From: Epiperipatus broadwayi
Taxonomy: Eukaryota > Onychophora > Udeonychophora > Euonychophora > Peripatidae
Reading direction: 5' to 3'
Length of the DNA: 64,000 nt
Assembly: GCA_028023455.1 (NCBI GenBank)
Contig: JAQFVV010000274.1
Coordinates: forward strand, 498,001-562,000
Each line of letters starts with the position of its first letter. Positions within the stretch are counted from its first letter, which is position 1. Below, in pieces: positions 11,905 to 22,639 of the stretch. A program made the position numbers and the translations under genes. The notes beneath the pieces were generated by a model. The model worked only from the letters and a program-made list of their open reading frames with translations, ran no database searches and was not told the origin of the DNA.

Positions 11905-12015
11905 AGGTGTCAAACTTTACTGCATTTACAATTTTGACACCATTCACTTCAGATAAATAAAATGGTCATTATTAATTATTTACTACACTAGAGATTATCT
12001 TATTTTTCCTAGCCC
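11905..12015 (+). repeat. Dispersed repeat family E, copy 1
   Basis: The text GGTGTCAAACTTTACTGCAT, AATTTTGACACCATTC, GATAAATAAAATG and ACACTAGAGATTATCTTA ... CCCAGATATAAAC is shared in the same order with copies at 14457-14575, 41830-41960 and 43445-43575. It is about 110-130 bp and non-coding, with no tRNA boxes that I can see. Class unknown. Confidence 0.65.
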
Positions 12016-12027
12016 AGATATAAACTT

Positions 12028-12125
12028 TTTTTTTCTCATGGGTCATAGCATCGGCCAGGAAGCGAACCCGCTAACCGGGACAACTACTTGTAAGGCGCTG
12101 TTCTGATCTCTCGACCACCAACGCT
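12028..12125 (-). mobile_element. tRNA(Ser/Leu)-derived SINE, copy 2
   Basis: Reverse complement of the SINE at 1412: AGCGTTGGTGGTCGAGAGAT head, AGCGGGTTCGCTTCC B box, GATGCTATGACCCATGAGA tail then an A run. It lies directly beside family E copy 1. Confidence 0.8.
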
Positions 12126-12239
12126 TGACATTTTTCGTCTACGTTTTAATTAAACACAATCACATAGAAATATTCATTCTTTAATCTCTCTAACTAATAT
12201 TAGCTAAATGGGTCAGTGGCTTGAGCAAAAAAATCTTGT

Positions 12240-12335
12240 CTTGACTGAAATCTGACAAACTTTCTAAGCTTACCCACCTAGGATTTGAACCTCCTATTAT
12301 GGGATAACAGGCGGGTACACTAATTCTCCGCGTAA
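12240..12335 (-). mobile_element. tRNA-like sequence, possible SINE head or tRNA pseudogene
   Basis: On the minus strand GGAGGTTCAAATCCTAGGTG contains a perfect B box (GGTTCAAATCC) with complementary arms (CCTAG and TAGGAG) partly preserved. About 35 bases upstream GTACCCGCCTGTTATCCC could be the anticodon region. I cannot fold a full cloverleaf, so this is a degraded tRNA-related sequence rather than a functional tRNA. Confidence 0.35.
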
Positions 12336-13985
12336 ATGCTGCATTTTATTTCTGTTTATTATCTGAAAATCGTGATCTCTATGTCACTTTTTCCTTTTTA
12401 TTTTATTGATACATTATGTTTTTTTTTTTCACCTTTGCGTATTTATCACCATGTATCGTATTAATCGAACTATTTCTTTTATTAAAGTTTTTTTTTACTT
12501 AGTATTTAAAGTTACTTATCTGTCGTTCAATATACTTAGTAAATACAATGCTAAAAATTATCCAATTTATTTTTTAAATAGTTGTAATATCTTTTCTATA
12601 GATATGGATTTTATTCTGGTAGAAAATATAATTAATATCCGTATTATTAAAAGATGGAAAGAAACTATTCCCTACTGTATAAAAAGCAATTAATAACTTA
12701 CCAGCCTATGTTTCAATACTAATTGATTTAAAAACTATACTACAAACAAAAAAAGACAAAACAATTTGATCTAATAAAAATAAAATAACGACTTATTAAT
12801 TACGCTAGAATTATTTTTTTAATAAGTATTTTATTAATTATCAACTTTTCAATTAATTTGATAAAATAATTATCACAAATTAGTGAGTTTGTAATTATTT
12901 TATGACCAAAAATCAATTCATATAGAATAAATATAAATTGCATGTAATATAAAAAAATAGATGAGACGTAATATATATGTACAAGAAAAAATAATCGGTA
13001 GGTTTTATTACTCAATGGGGTTCATTAAAATTTCGATCATCGTAAGTGATTGATTTGGAAAGACCGCGATTCATACAACTTGATCGCCAGAATTATGCCA
13101 CTCTATAACGTACTAAAACATCCAGTGGTATATTTGTATATACAACAAAGATATACAATTAAACAAATTGTTACAATAAACAGTTAATTTGAAAAGCTAG
13201 ATAATCCAGAAGAATATTATTTCAATTGTTTAAAATACGGGTTTTAAACAGAAAATAAAATATGACTTCTATTTTGTTTAAATAGTTTTGAAACAGCTAA
13301 TTACTTTAAAATAGCCTTAACTCTACATATTAAAAGATTATTGAGGTATACATATATGTTTGAAATTATCTTATAACCAATGATAGGTGGCAGCACTCAA
13401 TTGATGGCGCTATTCATGCAAAATTCAAACAGTGAATAAAGAACTTCCGATTATTTTTTATTCTGACAAAACTTCCCTAATGTTTGTTTACAGTATTTGA
13501 CATCAATTTCTCTATTGTTATTAATTTACATTTAACTAACGGTTAAAAATATTAAATTTAAACACATGATTTGCTAATGGGAGAGTTTTAATTTCATTTG
13601 GATGTCAGAAATGTTATTATTCATTGTATCTCAACTCTTATAGCTATAATGTCTACCCACTAATTCATACACAGCAACGTAAATGTCCTTTCAAAAGAGA
13701 GCTTCCTATTATCTCTGGGCCTCATTTTGGTTAGAGGTAGTTTGGATAGATTTGCTTTTTTTTCCCTTCAGCCTACAGAACAGCATCTCATTGATTGCTG
13801 CATATCAATATACCTTGGCTATGGATTTACCTTTGTGTATATAATGGTCATTCTTTTTATTACTTAATTTATATCTATAGTTAAACATTTTAAATTTATA
13901 TATATATATATTCAAGTTATTGCTTGTTTCAGTGCCTCTTTACCTTACCTTCATTATATCATAATTATTCATTAAATTTTGCATA
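12336..13985. other. No gene recognised
   Basis: Very AT-rich. Hydrophobic open frames at 12406-12693 and 12800-13015 are what random AT-rich DNA gives (Ile/Phe/Tyr/Leu/Asn runs) and show no domain, signal or paired splice sites. Confidence 0.4.
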
Positions 13986-14895
13986 TTGTTGCATATGTGA
14001 AAATATATTGTTCCGATACATTTGTTCTACATGTATATTTTCACATTTTTGTTTTTGTTGGTGCATTTTTCATCTTAGCCCTATCATATTGCCTCCATCC
14101 ATAAGAACACAAAAGTCAGATTAATGTCTCTTGCTATGGCCGCATTTTGAAATATCAATTACACATTTTAAATAAGGCATACATAACTCAATGTCACAAT
14201 TTAGTAGCATGTAAACATTTTTTAGAGATATTTAAACTTAGCTTTATATATACATATTTTTAAGATATATTTCAAACTTTCATTCCATTACACATTCTGG
14301 AAACATATGACCAAAGACATGAAAAAAATTAATGCTCTTCAAGATGGACAGGCCATGCTGTAACAACATTCACTGATTGGTTCAGATCACAGTCTCTACA
14401 TATGTCTTCATCATTAGTTCAGTGTTTATAAATATCAAATTACTTTAGTTTGATTTATATGTGTCAAACTTTCTCCACTCATAATTTTGACACAAAAGGC
14501 TTTAAGCAAATATATTAATGATAGTTACTAATCATTTATTAAACTAGAGATTGTTGTTGGCCCAAATATATGTTTTAAATTATAACAAATGAATATTATG
14601 TGTTGTTACAGATATATCAAACCCGAATCTGTTAATAGTTTTATAACCTTTATAAAGACTTTCTCATGCAAGGTAGACATTCTACACATTTTAAAATTTT
14701 TGTGAAAAAGTGTACAATTTTGCATTGCAGTGTATATTTTCAAGTGTTTGTTTTTATGAGTGCATCTTTTACTTTGTCTCTGTCATGTCTCAAACATCAA
14801 TCAATACTAACATCATTCCAATCTCTCTTACTATGGATGCATTTTGAAATACCCACTTCACTTTTGAAGTGAGTAAAACATACACAACACTTCTA
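13986..14895. repeat. Duplicated ~190-bp repeat flanking family C and E fragments
   Basis: Two stretches, about 13990-14190 and 14700-14890, share TGTATATTTTCA, TTTGTTTTT, AGTGCAT or GGTGCATTTTTC and CTATGGATGCATTTTGAAAT in order, followed by ACACATTTTA...AACATACA. Between them are a family C-like piece (about 14290-14430, with AACATATGACCAAAGACATG and GGTTCAGATCACAGTCTCTA) and a family E copy (14457-14575). The four pieces look like a composite repeat; the duplication suggests two copies of one longer unit. Confidence 0.55.
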
Positions 14896-15039
14896 ATAAT
14901 TTAACTTCACACACACACACACATATATATATACTTAAATCTAATTATATATGTATGAAAATAATAAATACACGAACTAACTAAAGGAAAAATAAAAATA
15001 TAATAAAAAACACACAATTACTTCTCTATAAAGCTGCTT

Positions 15040-15350
15040 TAATATTTCAACCAGCAGACTGGTTTTTCATCAGAAAGCACAGAAAAATGGAAATATGGAA
15101 ATATTTAATGTGTGGAGGTATCCATTTATAATTTAATTAATTAGAAAGCATTTAACCTAGAACACAATGCCTCAAGCCAAGAGTTAAAGTAAAACTGACA
15201 GGTTGATTGCCTTTAATGAAATCAGTCAGTTTTACTTTAACCTTTGACCTGGGGCATTTTTTCTAGGTTAAGTGCTTTCTAATTAAATTAATTATAAATG
15301 AATATTCCATACATTAAATATTTCTATCTAAAACATCCATTAAAATATTG
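15040..15350. mobile_element. Palindromic repeat family B, copy 1
   Basis: The left arm (about 15095-15200: ATATTTAATGTGTGGAGGTA, CATTTATAATTTAATTAATT, AGAAAGCATTTAACC, AGAGTTAAAGTAAAACTGAC) is inverted in the right arm (about 15220-15330: GTCAGTTTTACTTTAACC, GGTTAAGTGCTTTCTAATTA, AATTATAAATGAATATTCC, ATTAAATATTTC). The loop is about 20-30 bases. A second copy is at 35226-35480. Arms of about 100 bp with a short loop make a near-perfect hairpin. Non-coding. Confidence 0.75.
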
Positions 15351-16157
15351 TATTATATATATCATAATGCATATCATAAGTTGAAATAGATAGAAAATTC
15401 AAATCATTAATCCCAATGCTAAGATATTTCAGCAATGCCCTCTGTGGGCAAATATAAATTTTGAACTTCAAGTAGCTAAGCCCAAAAGAATACGCTCTTG
15501 AATCTATTGCTGCAGATGATGTTATATATTGAAATTCAGATCAATTCAAACAAAAAGCATGAAATCAAATTAACAATGATCTTACATAGCTAGTAAACCC
15601 ACAAGTCCAAATAGTTTACTAAAATAATTTTACAAGTCAGATTCTTAAAGAATCAATTTAAAACAATCCTTAAATAATGTCTATCATCTGTTGTATCCAT
15701 GTCAACCTATTTTGTCAGATAAAAGATGTCTACTTTTAGGTGACCTTCAGTTTCTTATATAGTAGTAAATCAATCACTGACATTTTGAAAAGACTGAAAC
15801 TTTTTGTTTTAAGTGATTTTTATTTTTAAATTAATCAATCCAACTTATAATTTCGTATATTAACTTAAGCAAAGTAATAATGATTTTAGGAGCACACATG
15901 ATTTTACAGTTTATCAAATATATGACTTTAAAAATATAAATCTATTCTAATAGTACAAACAAGTCTAAATACATTACTAAGGTAATTTATGTGCTCATTA
16001 AAATCATTGGTATTTCATCTAATATATATTGTATTACTTCGAATTTAAGCTACACTTTTGATTCAAATTTTGAAGACATAAAATTAATGCACTGTTTAAA
16101 TTCAAAGTGAATATTTTGACATCTTATTTCTGCCAATTTCACATTTCCCAATAATCG
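15351..16157. other. No gene recognised
   Basis: AT-rich sequence without supportable features. Confidence 0.4.
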
Positions 16158-16218
16158 TGTCTTTGCTTTACTCTCTGCATCATCATCAACCATTATCAAT
16201 CCACTGCAGGTTGAAGGT
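16158..16218 (-). mobile_element. RTE 3' tail, distal part (split copy)
   Basis: CATCATCATCAACCATTATC followed by AATCCACTGCAGGTTGAAGGT matches the RTE 3' terminus (compare 8457-8500). Homology stops at 16218 and resumes at 18857 with AGGTTTCTCCAAATTC, so one RTE fragment is split by a 2.64-kb insertion. Confidence 0.85.
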
Positions 16219-18856
16219 TGTAACGGTCAGAAAACGTGTGACTCGTAAACATAGTGCAGAATTCGACCACCATACAGAACAGCAGCACCATCGAGTAGCG
16301 AAGCCACCCGTGGTACTGAGTTCGAACATAGTTTATCGGTTCCACAATACAATCCACGAAACAACGCATCTGATGCGACATTAGTAAATATTTCCTTAGG
16401 CACGGTGGTCAGGGAGATGCAAGAGATTCATGATTTTATTCTCAAGTTAGCCAATAATCAAACTAATATTAATTAAACATTCATATTTACATAATCGAGG
16501 AAATATTAGATAGAATGGGTATCGAATAAATGAAACGTAATTGCAGACGTATAGTTTAAAATTATTTATTAATACATTTTAATAACACAATCTAATAATA
16601 TTTTATGGACTCACAGCTTCAGTAGCGGGATTTGCGACATGATTATATTTTAAAGAATACATTTATTTATTTAGACATTATTTTATATTGAGGATTTCAG
16701 TAGCGGTATTTCCGATACTGTAATGTTTACAAAAGGAATACATTTATTTGAAGGCGTAATCTAGCTACCTAAAATTCTTGAGTGAGTATTTCTAATGCAT
16801 GCATGGAGGGATTTATACCTTTGCAATGCAAGAGTCTAAAGTATGGGTTATAAGAGTAATGGCAGACAGATATTTATTTAATTAAAATATTTATTTATAA
16901 CTAAGGGCAAACATTTATTTGAGAGTGAATTACGAAGATAATGCAGAGGCGGAGTGATATATAGAATAATAGAATTGAGCAAAGGAACACGTGGTACGCT
17001 TTAGAAAGGCGATATGGAATGGCAGTATATCGAAACTGCAATGCCGCGAATGGGTTTATAAGAATGTCAGGTTGGTCTCGGCCTCGACCCGACGAAGTAA
17101 GGTGTCATATAAGCATAACCAGGGACAAGCGGTCCGTGTCGCAGTTTTGCCGGCTGGCTGCATGACGTTGTCAAGTCCTATGGGAGCACCTATTATGCCC
17201 GCTTGTGTAGGACGACTGGGGTTAATTTCAACCCTGAAGAATCCGGAAATTTCATGGCGGAATGGGTCATCGCGTCTCTAAAACGTAACACATGTATACT
17301 TATAAATGATTATGATAAGATTTAAGTAGATTTCTGACTTGGCCCTACATTACCAAGATTTACTCAAGAACTCTGGCGACTCTCAAAGAAATGGGATTTT
17401 CTAGAATTTATTCATGATGATTTAGTAAATATAAAACATATATATATATTGGGAATTATTATAACTAATACGTCAGCCATTTGCGAAGTAGTAGACCCTG
17501 CATTACAATAAATGAAGCATTGAATGCGTGTCGATTTATATGAAAGTTATTAAAGAAAGTAAATATTAATGAAAATTTGACACGCATTCATTGTTTTAAG
17601 CGATCATAGATTTAACCTTTGAAAATTGAAATAATTATAAGCATGCAATAATTAACTAATAACTATAGATAGAAATGTAGATTATAGAAATACGCATCCA
17701 AGATAGAATGAGGTAAGCTAGATTAGTAGAGAAATTTACACATTAAGTTAATGATTCAGTTTTAGCTATACATATGGTAGTTTTTACATTTTATAATTTA
17801 GATAAGTATTATGAAGAAGAGCTATAGCATATTATAGTACTCTAGAGTTTGAACACAGACAGGTACCTGTTTTATAAGAAGTTCTCCGATTCCATTAGTT
17901 TAGCAGCAAAAAGTTCACGAGTGGCAAGTTTTTTTTGTATTTAGATATTTCATTTAATTTCCCAACAGCAGCAGCTTTTTCATTTATTTCAGGCAGCAGA
18001 TCTTCATGGTGAATTTATGACGGGCAATGAAAAGTTCAGCATCCGGTGGGCCATAACCCGATGGAGAATAATCTAGGTGCTTTACTCGGTCATACCTTGG
18101 CAGGAACAAATTTTTTTTATATTTTTGGAGACTCTCAGTGATCGAGAGCAAAGCTAAAGTTTAAGTGAATGTCTCCAGCAAGTCTAAGATGGCCTCTTTT
18201 CTTATCTTGATCTTTCACATTTTTGTTAAGATATTTTTAGGTTCTACTTAATCTGCCCTGAGGATAATCAATGCATTTAGTTGGTTTTTAATTAAAGAAA
18301 GCTGCCGTTCTATTGTTTACATTTTACATTTACTAATTAATTTTGGGGAATTTTTCTTTAATTAATTTATTATCTATCACTGACCGATGCTTTTAAATTT
18401 CAAAAACAAAAAGGGAACATAAGATTATTTTAACTTTTAATTAAATATTACATCAGATATTTTTAGAATTATTATTAAATGAAATTTAAACAAAGCAATA
18501 AATACGAACTTTATAATCCAAAATAAATGATTAAAATTATACAAAATTATATAACTAAAAGAAATCTAAATTATATTATTTTATCCCTATTTATTGCGTT
18601 TAATTTGAGATCGAAATGTGTGCGTGTTTATGCTGAATTCTACATATATTTATACATTTCTACGATTGCTACACACACAACTCGATACCAAAAAGTTTAA
18701 ATTTATGCTAAATTCTACATATATTTATACATTTCTACGATTGCTACACACACAACTCGATACCAAAAAGTTTAAATTTGGGCGGGATAGATCGGTCAGT
18801 GAGAGACGACAGAAAAAGGTGAAACTTAAGATTCGAATACGAATCTTACTGTTTCA
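16219..18856 (+). mobile_element. 2.64-kb LTR-like insertion in an RTE fragment
   Basis: The boundaries are fixed by the interrupted RTE. The inserted DNA begins TGTAACGGTCAG and ends TTACTGTTTCA (TG...CA) and is flanked by a 4-bp duplication AGGT at 16215-16218 and 18857-18860. It is visibly richer in GC and CpG in its first third (for example 16985-17290). TG...CA ends and a 4-bp target duplication fit an LTR retrotransposon, and I see no second copy of the terminus inside, so a solo LTR of unusual length is the simplest reading. It includes a diverged direct repeat at 16610-16760 (TTCAGTAGCGGGATTTGCGA and TTCAGTAGCGGTATTTCCGA) and a 75-bp tandem duplication at 18627-18779. An open frame at 16991-17281 has no recognisable domain. 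Strand is given by the TGTAAC start only. Confidence 0.6.
18627..18779. repeat. 75-bp tandem duplication
   Basis: Two nearly identical 75-bp copies (18627 and 18702 starts) share TTCTACATATATTTATACAT, TTCTACGATTGCTACACACA and CAACTCGATACCAAAAAG. They lie near the right end of the LTR-like insertion. Confidence 0.9.
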
Positions 18857-19050
18857 AGGTTTCTCCAAATTCAATCAATCTTTTCCTATATTTAGCTTCT
18901 CTCCTCCACATCACCCCTGTACACTTTCTTATTTCATCCATCCATCTCACATGTGGTCTCTTTCTGGATCTTTTACAATCTTTTGGAATCCAGTTTAAAA
19001 TTCCAATTGTCCAATCTATTATCATCTCTTCTAGCAATATGTCCAGCCCA
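18857..19050 (-). mobile_element. RTE C-terminal coding fragment, proximal part
   Basis: On the minus strand 18846-19037 reads a piece with GILNWIPKDCKRSRKRPHVR and [20 protein letters not shown], the same C-terminal RTE block as at 8465-8680. It is the 5' continuation of the tail at 16158-16218. The fragment ends near 19050 (AATATGTCCAGCCCAA), a 5' truncation. Confidence 0.85.
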
Positions 19051-19911
19051 ATTTCAATTCACTGCATATTCACACTATAATATTACGAATATTGATAGCA
19101 GTTTATTTGTGATTCATTGTTTGCACTTTTCTGAGTTAATCCAGTCACTGTTTGATAGCAACTGTGTAGAATCGCATTGAATATTTTAACATATTATTTC
19201 TGCCAAGCTCACACTCCCCAACAGTAATTTCTTTTTTATGCATTTCACATGTGCATATAGCAGTTATGTAGAATCATATGGTATCTGGATGCATTTCAAT
19301 TTTAAAGATTTTTATTATCGATACTCACTAATGATGAAGAAATGGCCTACATATGGTGCTGAATTTAAAAAAAAGTTATATTAGTTCTTATTAAAGTAAA
19401 TAAAAATGTTTTTTTATGCTTCAGTACTATATTACATGGATTTCCCCCCAATTTTCCAAGCTTAATTCTACTGCAGCTTAAATTGAGGGGCGACTTATAT
19501 TCAAAGTAATACCGTAATATTGTAACTGCTTGCTTGCTGATTTGATTAATTTAAAAACACAACTCAGCACAAATAACAAGTTTCCGTCTTTTGGATATCA
19601 ATGCTTGATATATTACTATAAAAGAAACTGATGGTCGTCTAAAAGGGATCATCTTTTATCCCATAAAATATATTGGCATTAAAATAACCAAGGGGAGGTG
19701 TCATTTACAGGTTTATTTAAAACCCTTGTGACCTGAACGGCCATTTTGAATTCACAGAAAAAATTACAGGACATACAATTTTAAATGAAATGTCTAATTT
19801 ATTACAATAAATAACAAATATATATACATTTTTAGAAAGTGCAAATATGAAAGAATGTAATGAAGCTGATAAAATAGTCATTACCACAAAAAAATAATTA
19901 AAGAAAGGAGA
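19051..19911. other. No gene recognised
   Basis: AT-rich sequence. At 19660-19760 GAGGTGTCATTTACAGGTTT and TTGTGACCTGAACGGCCATT are slightly GC-richer but carry no domain I recognise. This stretch lies just beyond the predicted 3' end of the minus-strand candidate gene. Confidence 0.35.
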
Positions 19912-19931
19912 TTTTTCACATTTTATATATC

Positions 19932-19937
19932 TTTATT
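19932..19937 (-). terminator. Poly(A) signal of the candidate minus-strand gene
   Basis: AATAAA on the minus strand (AAAAATAAAGATAT), about 165 bases after the predicted stop codon, at a plausible distance for a short 3' UTR. A single hexamer in AT-rich DNA is weak evidence on its own. Confidence 0.4.
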
Positions 19938-20100
19938 TTTACATTGGTTCACAAACTCTCAATTTTGAAAGATATAGCCTAAAATGACAATTTCATAGAC
20001 AGCTTCATCACATTCGTCATAAAATGCAGAAAAAAATAATATATAACATGACCTACCTGAGTTACAGATTGTTGGTGTAATGTGGCAAAAGGTGACCATT

Positions 20101-21936
20101 TCAATTTCTTTTTTCTGCTTGACACTCTATGTGTTCTATTTTTGCAAGCAGTTGTTTTTCTAGGCCCTCTATGCGGGATATCTATTAGAAATGCAAGGTT
20201 TTAGTGAGGATCAAAAAAAAAATAACAGTAATAACTTTAGTAAATTCTAAGTTATGGGGGTAAAAAATAATGACTATATTATTGAAAAATCAGGGGTGGG
20301 GCGAGATAAATTATGCATTATTTCATGGCAGATCATAATTGCCAAATATGCAAATAAATAATTTAAAAATTTGTTTCTAAAATAAAATGAATAACAACAT
20401 AGTAAATAAAATAAAATAAATAATCAAAAGGAATTACAAGCAATTATTATATATGAGTGGGAGATGATGATGACTGTTGATTCAGCATTGTGAGGTATTT
20501 ATTTTTTTCACCTTGTTAGTTTCACAGAACAGAGTGGATAGTTTGAAGACAGTTTGCAAATTGTTGAAAATATAAATGCATGAGCAAAATCAATTTCAAA
20601 ATAACTGATGATGATGTGGAGCAACTGGTAAGGGTGAGCTAAATTATGCATTATTACATAGCAAACCATAATAGCAAAGTATGCTATCAAATAAATAAAA
20701 AGTTATCTGCAAAGTATGCTATAAAATGAATAAAAAGTTATCTACAATGAAATGAATAAAAACGTAGTAAATTCTAAGTTATGCATGTAAAAAATAATTA
20801 CTACATTATTGGAATATCATGAGGGTAAGAGTGAGCTAAATTATGCATTATTACATAGCAAACCATAATAGCAAAGTATGCTATCAAATAAATAAAAAGT
20901 TATCTATAATGAAACGAATAAAAATGTAGTAAATTCTAAGTTATGCATGTAAAAAATAATTACTACATTATTGGAATATCATGAGGGTAAGAGTGAGCTA
21001 AATTATGCATTATTACATAGCAAACCATAATAGCAAAGTATGCTATCAAATGAATAAAAAGTTATCTGCAAAGTATGCTATAAAATGAATAAAAAGTTAT
21101 CTACAATGAAATGAATAAAAACGTAGTAAATTCTAAGTTATGCATGTAAAAAATAATTACTACATTATTGGAATATCATGAGGGTAAGAGTGAGCTAAAT
21201 TATGCATTATTACATAGCAAACCATAATAGCAAAGTATGCTATCAAATAAATAAAAAGTTATCTATAATGAAACGATCTAAAAATGTAGTAAATTCTAAG
21301 TTATGCATGTAAAAAATAATTACTACATTATTGGAATATCATGAGGGTAAGAGTGAGCTAAATTATGCATTATTACATAGCAAACCATAATAGCAAAGTA
21401 TGCTATCAAATGAATAAAAAGTTATCTGCAAAGTATGCTATAAAATGAATAAAAAGTTATCTACAATGAAATGAATAAAAACGTAGTAAATTCTAAGTTA
21501 TGCATGTAAAAAATAATTACTACATTATTGGAATATCATGAGGGTAAGAGTGAGCTAAATTATGCATTATTATATAGCAAACCATAATAGCAAAGTATGC
21601 TATAAAATGAATAAAAACTTATCTACAATGAAATGTATAAAAACAGTAAATAAAATAAAATAAATAACCCAAAGGAATTACAAGCAATTATTATATATTA
21701 GTGGGAGATGATGATGATGAATGTTGAATACTTACAGGTAATGGGGAATACGAAACCTCAAAATCAAACACATCAACAGAAAAGTTCGTTATAAACGTAA
21801 TTACGTTTAGCGGCGAAAATAATTGTTTTCTCCGTATATTTTTTTTATCGGTTGATAAAATCTAGAAAGATAAAAAAAATTACAAAATTTTAATAATGTA
21901 CTTTACAAAAATTGCTATAAAAAATCTAATTTTCAT
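20101..21936 (-). CDS. Candidate small spliced host gene, function unknown
   Basis: Minus strand, up to three exons in one frame. Exon 2 (21861-21736) is exactly 42 open codons between a strong acceptor (ATCTTTCTAG) and a strong donor (CCT|GTAAGT); it includes ITNFSVDVFDFEVSYSPLP. Exon 3 starts at 20181 after CTAATAG and joins in phase 0: ISRIEGLEKQLLAKIEHIEC, then QAEKRN and TGA at 20103-20101. Its spacing of I/L residues suggests a short C-terminal coiled coil. A possible exon 1 is 21936-21907 (ATG, MKIRFFIAIF) with donor GTAAAG, but that makes a 45-base intron, which is short for animals, so the true start may lie elsewhere. Total would be 78 residues. The long intron (21735-20182) holds the tandem array. 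Frame, phase and stop agree, and a promoter-like block and a poly(A) signal flank it. I recognise no family. Confidence 0.4.
20398..20478. repeat. Left flank duplicate of the tandem array
   Basis: ATAGTAAATAAAATAAAATA, then AAAGGAATTACAAGCAATTA and GTGGGAGATGATGATGA recur at about 21636-21720 on the far side of the array. The array therefore arose inside, or together with, a larger duplication of about 1.2 kb spacing. Confidence 0.75.
20624..21640. repeat. Tandem array with two-unit higher-order structure
   Basis: Units begin at GAGGGTAAGAGTGAGC or its variant: about 20624, then 20821, 20983, 21180, 21343 and 21540 (last one partial). Spacings alternate 197, 162, 197, 163, 197. The longer unit has an extra 35-bp internal duplication of AAGTATGCTATAAAATGAAT plus AAAAAGTTATCT. 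So the array is a roughly 360-bp dimer repeated. Unit identity is very high (few substitutions), which implies recent homogenisation. It lies in the intron of the candidate minus-strand gene. Confidence 0.9.
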
Positions 21937-21954
21937 CGCACAGAAAAAATTTTT

Positions 21955-22060
21955 AGACGTACAAAAAGATAGAAAAATGGCGGAGAGAAAGAAAAAAAAA
22001 GCGTAACTGTGACGTATACGGTTTGCACGCTATTGCGGTCGAAATTGTAAACTTTTTTTA
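21955..22060 (-). promoter_or_regulatory. Promoter-like region for the candidate minus-strand gene
   Basis: On the minus strand ACCGTATACGTCACAGTTAC contains TACGTCA, a CRE/ATF-like site, followed about 30 bases on by CTCTCCGCCATTTTTC, a YY1-type element often found just downstream of metazoan start sites. CpGs cluster here (GCGGTCG, GCACGC, ACGTATACGG, GACGT), which is unusual for the surrounding DNA. The block sits about 60-100 bases upstream of the first candidate ATG. The opposite strand has AAAATGGCGGAG, so a bidirectional promoter is possible. Confidence 0.4.
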
Positions 22061-22247
22061 ATGCGTAAACAAGCGGTTTTCGGTCTCAAAGGGTTTTAAA
22101 CTGATTCATTTAGAGATCTCATTTATAAAATTATCTTATTAATGTATTCTAGGACATGTTTGTTCTATAAAATAGGTTTACATTTTTAACATTGCATATT
22201 TGATAAACTTTAAAGTCATTTATAAAATCGTTAATCTTGTGTTTAGA

Positions 22248-22310
22248 TTTGTAGAGGTCCCTACTGTCGCATTTTAGGTGCAGTTTTAAGGTTATAGCCT
22301 AATTATTAAT
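22248..22310. repeat. GC-richer block shared with 40168-40235
   Basis: GTAGAGGTCCCTACTGTCGC followed by ATTTTAGGTGCAGTT and AAGGTTATAGCCTAA matches GTAGAGGTTCCTACTATCGC, ATTTTTACGCGCACATTC and GAGGTTACAGCCTTAG at 40168-40235. About 60 bp, non-coding, two copies in the window in unrelated surroundings. Unknown class. Confidence 0.6.
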
Positions 22311-22639
22311 TAGTTTTTAATTTATATTTTTAGATATATTTAAAATTTCTATAACGAGGATGGACACGCATGAGGTCAATAAGAGCAGCATGTTGGATTT
22401 TCACACATTGTAAAGAGACACACATTATTATTATGTAGGTACACAAAAATAAATTAATATATGATGACGTATTCTACACAGATATTAAGTGCTGTGTAAA
22501 GTATATAAGAAAATATAATTAAGAGAAATAAATAAAATACAAAATAATTATTTCACAATTTTAATAGTAAAAATAAAATATAATAACAGAAAGTCATTAA
22601 TAAAAGATCTAACATTTAGCGAAGATCTTTGGTCAAATC

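Noticed and set aside
12406-13015. Hydrophobic frames that could be small membrane proteins
   Set aside because: Composition is that of random AT-rich DNA (Ile, Phe, Tyr, Asn, Lys); no domain, signal or splice context.
16991-17281. 96-codon frame in a GC-rich part of the LTR-like insertion
   Set aside because: No recognisable domain; the open frame can be explained by higher GC and fewer stop codons.
20041-20181. Alternative reading of the last candidate exon in another frame, ending at a CAG|GTAGGT donor
   Set aside because: That frame is open (about 46 codons), but it does not join in phase with the upstream 42-codon exon, whereas the TGA-terminated frame does and is followed by a poly(A) signal. 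Not excluded, only less economical.
20624-21640. Possible centromeric satellite
   Set aside because: Only about 1 kb and bracketed by unique sequence; too short to support that claim.
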